A DNA stretch of 64,000 nucleotides from Notospermus geniculatus (Eukaryota; Nemertea; Pilidiophora; Heteronemertea; Lineidae). A model generated the notes under the pieces. That model saw nothing but the letters and a program-made list of their open reading frames with translations. It made no database searches and was not told where the DNA came from. The stretch lies in the NCBI GenBank assembly GCA_002633025.1, contig NMRB01001414.1:123716-187715 (forward strand), given 5' to 3'. Shown here in pieces: positions 56,511 to 64,000 of the stretch. Position 1 is the first letter of the stretch; each line of letters begins with the position of its first letter. Position numbers and translations under genes: made by a program.

Positions 56511-56589
56511 TCATGTACAGTTTTAACTCCCAACCTTTAAGAAACCTGTCAAACAGTCATCCACACTCTATCACATTAAGAATGGGTCC

Positions 56590-56655
56590 AAAAAGGGTTT
56601 GACCCTGGAACCTCTATGGGGACAGGCGCTGATGTTTCCACTACACCACACTGAC
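56590..56655 (-). mobile_element. tRNA-derived SINE, family A
   Basis: The minus strand reads gtggtgtagtggaaacatca, then ggttccagggtcaaaccc, matching the family A copies at 2165 and 47666. Confidence 0.55.
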
Positions 56656-58941
56656 TGTTTCACTTACCTAAAGAGCCAGAACACACAACCCATTTGTATC
56701 AAAGTTCCAATCGGACTCCAGCAGAAAGTTCTCGCCAAGCCAGACATTGTAACATCCTTCGTTGAATTCCTTTTCACTTTGAATCATAGTACATTTCATC
56801 CACTCTAAATTTGCTGATAAATCGTTCAGTCCAAAAACAATATCAGTGTAGGGAAGTCAAACGTGAATTTCATTGTAAAGTGTCAGTATACCGGTAGTCC
56901 GATGTAAATTTTTAATTCCAAGGCTTAGAAGTCAAAACCAATTCACGGTACCAGACATTCGGTTCCATTATGAAGTTGTCTGTAGTGATAACGGTAAAAA
57001 AAAGTTTACTATTCCTAACATCTTTCTTCGATACGGAATCTGAAATTCAAATCATCCGTCAAGCAGTCGTGTGCATCCCTCAGAGGATGAGACAAGTTTG
57101 GATGCAATCCCAGCTGATCGGACGTCTGCCAAAACGACGAGACAAATTCTCCTTCTATAGCAGACGTAACCAAATCTGACTCCAGACTCACATTTAACCA
57201 CAGGTGAAGGCCACGCCGTCACAGCCACCAGACATCACACGAAATTCAAATTTTCCGATGAAAAAATTTCCTCCGCCAGATCAAACAGACATTTATGAAT
57301 CAAATACGTATCAAAAATCGAACCCTGTTGTGCCCCCGGGTAATATCCAACTGATATTGAACATGGCGACTGATTTCACACAAAATCCACATCTTCTATG
57401 AAAATAAACAAAAAATCACCTCTCCCTCATCGTAGTCATTTACCACGAATCAATGACCAGGAGAAACCTCACAGGTTCTCAGGAACTAGGCACTGTTTTA
57501 GTCTCAAGAGTAATCCGGCTGACAGATGCGAGGGCAGGCGATATTGCAAAATGGCCTCGAGGTGACTACGTATACCAAAATCACACCGGATACGCCTCGC
57601 CACGGAGTAAACCACGTCATTATCAGACGTTCGACGGCATCATCTCAGCGATAAGTATCTGATCAAAGCCGTTTATGGGTGCGGTATTGCGAAAGATGTC
57701 ATATCGCGATGCAACTGGAGTATCGGCTGTCGGATTGTTTTTGTGGCGGTTTTTGCTTCGGCCTTGGGTAATTCTAGACAAACTCAATTTTTTGTCATAA
57801 TTCCAAAGAATATCAGATTTCGGCTCAAGGACACCAAATATAGTGAAACCTCTCTACTAAGGACACCCTTGGCACTGCATGACCACTGCTGTCATAAATT
57901 CAAAACTTCTCTCTAAGAGACACATTTTGGATGGACAGATGCATCCTTAATTGAGGGGTGTCCTGATTACAGAGATCAAAATGAAAAGAAATTACCAAAT
58001 TGGGACAAGAATTCGGTGTCCTTAATAGAGAGGTGTCCTCATAGCTGAGGTGACAGCAAAGGGAGGTTCCATTGTAATCAAAATGGATATTGTTTCAGAT
58101 AATTACCTGGGTTTGTTTAGAAAAACAACAGACACAGCAGACACCAATCAATTGATCAAATTCACAGCAGAAGTCAACTCATACAATTCCAAATGTTACC
58201 ACAGATGGGGAGAAGCAGCCTATTCTAAAGGCAAACCTGTAATCAGGACACCTCTCAATTATAAAGGACAGCATCTTTTGGTCCAAAACGTGTCCCTAAT
58301 AGAGAGATTCTCTTAGTACGACAGAAGATATTTCAGAAAATAATTGAATGCAAAGCAAGCAAACACAAAAGTCTTGACCAGATTACAAAGCAGCACATGA
58401 ATTTCAACAAAATGGGCAGAAAATAAATCTGGAGGCTGTTTGACTAGCGGTCAATAATTAATCACGAATCGACAAAATTCCACGTGAAATCACAAACCAC
58501 AGTTACCAGCCAAAATAACGAATCCAGTGTTCCTCCGCCACCGACACACGAACCGCAATTAGGATTCCTAACGAGACGAGCAACTGTGAATATCCATGGC
58601 AATGCATCCATTATAACCCTCATATTTAGCCATCACCAGAAGAAAGTCGCTAGATCGGCAGACAGACGTGTGTCCGTCTGTATATATTTACCAGCTACGA
58701 TGAAGCAGACGACCGAATCAACTGCCAAACGATAAATCATGGCCGCAGAATTAGCCACAATACATAAATACTGATAGTTCCCGGCCTCGTGGTATTCGCT
58801 TCAGAGTTTGCACAGCTGATGACAGACAGGGCCGTCAATGAAAAACATTCATATAGGAATCACAGCGTGGGAGGTGATTAATCGTTTTTTACTGGATTTA
58901 TAAGCAGGGGCATGGACACTGCTGGATTTTTCTACCATTGT

Positions 58942-59079
58942 CAGTATTTTTGCCAGGAATTTTTTTGAGGGGGGATAAAGATAAAATTTGACAGATTTCT
59001 TGGTTAAAAACACAAGTTTTGACTTTTTAAGGGGGGATATACCCCCCCCCCCCCCGTCCCCCCTCTGGCGGAAACACTG
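58942..59079. mobile_element. hAT-like MITE, family GTTTCC
   Basis: 138 bp from cagtatttttgccaggaatt to ctggcggaaacactg, with a poly-C run at about 59042-59055. Confidence 0.7.
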
Positions 59080-61396
59080 ATTCATTTGTGTCTAGAGTTC
59101 ACTGCTGCAGGGACTGTGCCAGGATTCTAAAATAGGGAGAAATCATTTCTCTCCCATGATATTTTCAGAGACTTTGGGAATTTGAGGGAGACTTCATGTC
59201 TCACTTGAATTCAGATAAATTGACTTACAGTTCAACAAAACTTGTGCACTTGTGCAGTGCTGCATGCCATGACAGGAACAACCAACACCAAAACCGTGGA
59301 GTGAGACCTGGACAAATTCTTGACCAATCACGTGTCTTGCGACGGGTCACAGCTCTGACATCACATCTGCTTTGCAACGCTGTACTGCAAATGGCGGGTG
59401 ATCTCGTTTATGCGGGCGAGCGAGGAATGCGATGTTGAGCAACTATTAGAAAGGCGATAAAGGGCAAAAGTTTAAGGGTGACTTGACATCGCCCTCCCTG
59501 CAGCTGGTTGCCTCATTTAACCAATCTCTACTTTTCCACTGTTTTACTGATAAATTGGCGATTGCTCTTCTCAACCAACTGTATAACTAACTATTCTTCC
59601 TCCAAACTTCTGAGATTTCAAATCATGACTCAAAGTCAAACACACAATCGAACAAATCACGACAAATTTTAAACACACCACACAACATCATCAGACATTG
59701 ATTTCTCTAGTTCCACCCCTTAAGCCCTTCTATTGTAGGTACTGCACTCCACCCTGACGAAGCGTTGCCATGGTTACGAGATGAGCAGAAAATTGCCGAC
59801 CAAACTTGGTAACTTTTAATCAGGGAAATTGCGTTTCGCAAAGTTCGACCACGATACAGACATCATGGAACACGGGGTTGGTCAATGAACCCTGGAGCAG
59901 GTGACACAGGTGGGAAAGAAAATTGTCTGGCTCAAGTCGTTCTTGAGAACGTAATCAGGTATTCATAGTACGGCTGATTAGCCTTTCGCCGAAAAAAAAA
60001 AGTGGTTTCGTGACAAGTGCCCCACCTAGAAGTAGGCTCCCTCCAGATATGGTTTACCTGTGCAGAAGACATAAGATAGACATGAATGTTGTATACATGT
60101 ACCGATATTCAGGAGTGCTGTCTAAATCTGAGGTCATATAATTGGAGCAGGAAGACCCATGTTTCAGGCTCTTGCACGCTGCGTCACGACTCTGGCTATT
60201 CGTGATCTCAAAGGAAAACTCTTGATTACTGCATTCGTTATGACGCCACGCGTTACCATGATGCTTCCTCGCAGTGGCACTGACGTGGTTCGATTGTGAT
60301 GTCAGAGTCGGTCGTCATTTTTGGGTGAAATATAGGCGAAAAACACCAATTTTCAACGAAACTTCCACACCAAGACATGCATAATCGTGATACCACAGCA
60401 TTGATGAACCGCGGTCGGCACGGAAGCTTCATCATTCGGCAGCGCAGTTTCAGAGGAGTTGCTGCAAATTATGCAAAATCACTACAAGTGATAATATATA
60501 GATTACATGTAGATCTAATACAGTCATGACAGCACCCTTTCTATACCCACTTAATTTACTAGACTAATGTGGATTCATCACTCGGATGTCAAAGGTGATT
60601 TCTAATTCAAAACTGGAACTATCAAAATTCAAACATCACTTCATGGCTGTATGACAAATATTCAGAGGGGGTGTGTCCGACAGGTGTAATAACATTCAGG
60701 TGGTCTGAAGTGGAGTAATTATGCATGTTCTGTTGTGAGGCCTAGGCGAATATGAGCAACATTTATGTACATTAAAATGTACTAGGCCTATTTAAACATG
60801 GGAGTTAAAAATATGTCAAGGTGTGTAATTTGTAATTCATGCTTGATGCGGTCGCATGTGCATTGCTATTGTCATTGACACGAAGTTAAATGACTCATTA
60901 GGCCTATTATTAAAATGATATGAGGGTTATTACCAAGAAATATGTATGAGACAACCGATGGGAATGAATTTCATATATGGCCACGGAAATGAAAAAGAGT
61001 ACAGAGCCTGTTTTTGGAAAATACTGGCAGAAAAGCCATTGGTGTTTTTGCACCACTATCTAATGAATCAGGAGGCATCCCTAGGGACACTTCTTCCCCA
61101 CCAAGAAGATTGGCTTACACAGATAAAACATGTATTTTTCAATGCCTGTGAGGAAAAACAATGCCATTTATCGAGATTTTGCAGGAAGTGGTGCCAGTTT
61201 TCTTATCACGGGATCCAATGGGAGACAGATAAGACCAAGATTATTTCGCATCCAAACTAAACTGGCCCATACACGTGCAATATTATTGCACAATGTGAGA
61301 CAAAATGGGCAATATTATTGCCAATCTTTCTTCTACCCATCATAGCAGAAGCACACGACGCCATTTGGGTCCCACAAATTCAGCATTGCGATTCTG

Positions 61397-61524
61397 CAGT
61401 GTTTCCGCCAGGAATTTTGTTGAGGGGGATAAAGAGAAAATTTGACAGAATTCTTGGTAAAAAACAAAAATTTTGACTTTTTAAGGGGGGATATCCCCCG
61501 TCCCCACCTCTGGCGGAAACACTG
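61397..61524. mobile_element. hAT-like MITE, family GTTTCC
   Basis: 128 bp from cagtgtttccgccaggaatt to ctggcggaaacactg. Very similar to 58942-59079. Confidence 0.75.
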
Positions 61525-62489
61525 TTATGGACACCAATTCCATACTGTCTCCTCCAAATTTTACAAGCAGACGACCATTTCCGCTCTATTTTTCCTGACT
61601 ATCGACCGATTCCGCCATCCATACAACAGGACGTATGGGTGCCTCACCAAATATGACCTATCTCACCATCCTTAACTAAGTCAACCATCCCAAGTTTCAT
61701 GATTCACTTTGAAGTGTTGACTCTGACACTCAATCGATTCAACCTTGAGCTTGGTAAAAGATTGTACATTGAAGTACACATTCTTATAGAAATACATTAA
61801 GGAGTCTATTTAAGTTAGCGTGGATTAAAAAGAATCAATTTATTTGAATATGGATGAGATATATTAACAAGTTGTAAAGTCCAGGGCATGATTCCTCACA
61901 GGAAGTCTGAACCAGGGTATGAAAAATTCTGTCAACAGTTTTGAAAAAAAATTCTCGAATCTTTGTATTGTAACTTTAGGGGACAGTGTTTAAACCAATT
62001 CAACATGACAAGCATCGATTCAAGAATGTCTTCAGAAATACACCACCATCATTTTTCACAGCTGCCTTGCACTTTCTGAGTAAAGCACTAACGTACTACA
62101 CTCAACACGATAGGGCCTACGACGCAAAACACACGTGTGGCAGCCAGTATTGGAAAACGACTGTGTACCAACATATGTCAGATATACACCACACCACCAC
62201 CATACATCACACAGATGTTGACTTACTTTTTCGAGCCATGTCGTCCAGAGATACAAGCACAGGAGCCAAATAAGCTACCTCCCATTTCCTTGGCCGAAAA
62301 AATCCACGACGAAAGGGACTACCATTGCCTACAACATATCCTACACATATTCCATAGAAGAGAACTCTAATACTACTAAGAATATTGAGAAATATCACAG
62401 AAATTCTTGGTGGGCCCGTTTTCACTGTTAGTCAGGGCCTATCCATTGAATAGACTTCAACAGGTGTTGGGACAGGAGAGGAGATCCAC

Positions 62490-63170
62490 TCTTCAGCAAT
62501 GAGGCCAGCTCACTGGTTTCAAATCCTCAAATATCAACCACAATTTGAAGCCTCTTTTTGGGAATGAAGCTGGATTACTGAGTTCGAATCCTCAAATATC
62601 AGTTTAAACTTTCAGCATGCCCAAATGAGGTCAAGTCACTGGATTCAAATCCTTCAGTTCACACTGAAGACTCCTTTGAGCATTGAGGTCAGGTCACTGG
62701 ATCAAATCCTCAAATATCAGTTCACACCGAAGCCTCTTGAGCATCGAGGTCAGGTCACTGGATCCAAATCCTCAAATATCAGTTCACACCAAAGCCTCTT
62801 TTGAGCAATGAGGTCAGGTCACTGGATCAAATCCTCAAATATCAGTTCACACCAAAGCCTCTTTTGAGCAATGAGGTCAGGTCACTGGATTCAAATCCTC
62901 AAATATCAGTTCACATGAAGCCTTCTTTAAGCAATGAGGTCAGGTTACTGGATCAAATCCTTAGATATCAGTTCATACTTTGAGACTTCTGATTAACAAT
63001 GAGGTAAGGTCACTGGATCAAATCCTCAAATATCACTCACACTTTGAAGCCTCTTTTTGAGCAATGAGGCCAGGTCATGTGTACAAATCCTCAAATATCT
63101 GACAACACACTGAAGCCTCTTTTTGAGCATGAGGCTTTGTCACTGGATTCAAATCCTCAATCCTGAGGCA
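62490..63170 (+). repeat. 63-bp satellite-like tandem array
   Basis: About eleven copies of a 63-bp unit containing gaggtcaggtcactggatca, aatcctcaaatatcagttca and aagcctctttt. The outer copies are more diverged than the middle ones (62680-62950). Because 63 is a multiple of three, the array is open in one frame over several units, which is not evidence of coding. Confidence 0.85.
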
Positions 63171-64000
63171 TTTTTTGGAGTTATGATTTCCAAGCATTTC
63201 AGGAAAATAAAGCCACCGAAATCAAACGTCACAACATCTGCTCATCAAATCCAGAAGCTGACGCACGTCAATGAAACGTCAAACCAGACCACTTCATACA
63301 TCTAGGCCTTTCACATTGACTCATACAAGTTCATCAAGTGCTTATTTCATAATTCTGTCGATGCAATCAGAGAGGCCGCCATGTGCAGGCCTGATTACAA
63401 CAGGTTGACGAGAGAGTTCTTTGGACTGTTGCAACACGTGCTTGACGTATCTGATAAATTCTCTGCCTCATATCCCAGAAAGTGCTTCAGTGATTGTTCC
63501 TCAGTTTTTTCTGATGAGCAACATTGCTTTGAATATTTTTGTCCAATCCTGATGCATTCATCGATGTATCTCACTATCTGACGGAAGATGTCGTCTGCTC
63601 AGTGCTCATGCTTGGTTACAATTGGGTTAAAGATATCAACGAATGCTTGCAACTGAACATAACCCTAATCAAAACCTGAGACTCAAGGTCAAATCACATT
63701 AGCAGGTGGTGTGCAACATCTTCGATGGTACCCGGTATATCACCTACCATCTCATTTTCCAGAACAGGAATTCGTCAAGGATCCAGCTTTCAGGCACAGA
63801 AATAGCACAAGGAAGCTAAAAATAACCATGGAACAACATGTTTATAGCGAGAATGAGCAGGTTGCGGTTTGTCCTATAGACCTACTTGCAAGTAACCTTG
63901 AAAAGACAAAAAGCCATTTCCAATCACAGATTGGAAAAACCTTTATGGCCCACGCCTCACTAATTGCCCCAACAACAACCCTTTGTTTCCTGTACTTCAC

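Larger units (their letters stand above)
57080..62480. other. Stretch without a supported gene
   Basis: Only short, unrecognised open frames occur (for example 60946-61260 plus and 57453-57662 plus), none with a family motif. Mobile-element fragments at 57828-58075, 58240-58312, 58942-59079 and 61397-61524 are the only features I can name. The stretch could be intron of CEP350 or intergenic. Confidence 0.5.

Noticed and set aside
60946-61260. 104-codon plus-strand frame at 60946
   Set aside because: No recognisable motif, no neighbouring exons with matching phase; length is compatible with chance in AT-rich DNA.
62490-63170. CRISPR array or coding repeat at 62490-63170
   Set aside because: This is animal DNA; the units are contiguous, without unique spacers, and the open frame follows from a 63-bp period.

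Overview
This is a window of an intron-rich animal nuclear genome, not a prokaryote. The coding exons have canonical GT-AG introns, the non-coding DNA is packed with short non-autonomous DNA transposons and tRNA-derived SINEs, and there are three assembly gaps (9791-10276, 26890-27160, 53282-53836). The deeply conserved gene content, the many introns in genes that are intron-poor in vertebrates, and the frequent short words aggcctat, tacatgta and accggta suggest a marine invertebrate, either a non-vertebrate deuterostome or a lophotrochozoan. I cannot name the species.

Four genes can be assembled exon by exon, all on the minus strand. (1) INTS5, an Integrator complex subunit, reads from its start codon at 4919 down to 201 in 11 exons and continues off the left edge. 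(2) MEGF8, a giant CUB/EGF/Kelch/PSI receptor, reads from 26876 down to 8586 in 32 exons with consistent phases (about 2482 residues), but the expected exons for its membrane anchor and cytoplasmic tail are not visible. (3) TTLL11, a tubulin polyglutamylase, is complete, 40392 down to 28574, 7 exons, 758 residues. (4) The C-terminal 1214 residues of the centrosomal protein CEP350, including its CAP-Gly domain, lie in 6 exons from 51429 down to 46671; upstream exons must exist but I do not see them. Three products touch cilium and centrosome biology: MEGF8 (Hedgehog signalling and left-right patterning in vertebrates), TTLL11 (microtubule glutamylation) and CEP350 (centriole and microtubule anchoring). 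INTS5 acts in nuclear snRNA 3' processing. Nothing shows that they are co-regulated.

The rest is mobile and repetitive DNA. Best-defined are: a 558-bp Mutator-like element with 129-bp inverted repeats and a perfect 9-bp target duplication, enclosing what looks like a first exon (5924-6481); a second element of similar design (54417-54810); a 798-bp PIF/Harbinger derivative carrying the N-terminal piece of its protein (30531-31328); a 549-bp foldback element with ATGGCGGCT in both arms (38765-39313); a hairpin element whose target duplication is the splice acceptor of MEGF8 exon 11 (19308-19534); piggyBac-like MITEs with TTAA duplications; two hAT-like MITE families; pogo/Tigger-like MITEs with TA duplications; and two SINE families. 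Tandem arrays sit at 14480, 18505, 36640, 37430 and 62490. The intervals 40640-43700, 45200-46670 and most of 57000-62480 hold no gene that I can support.
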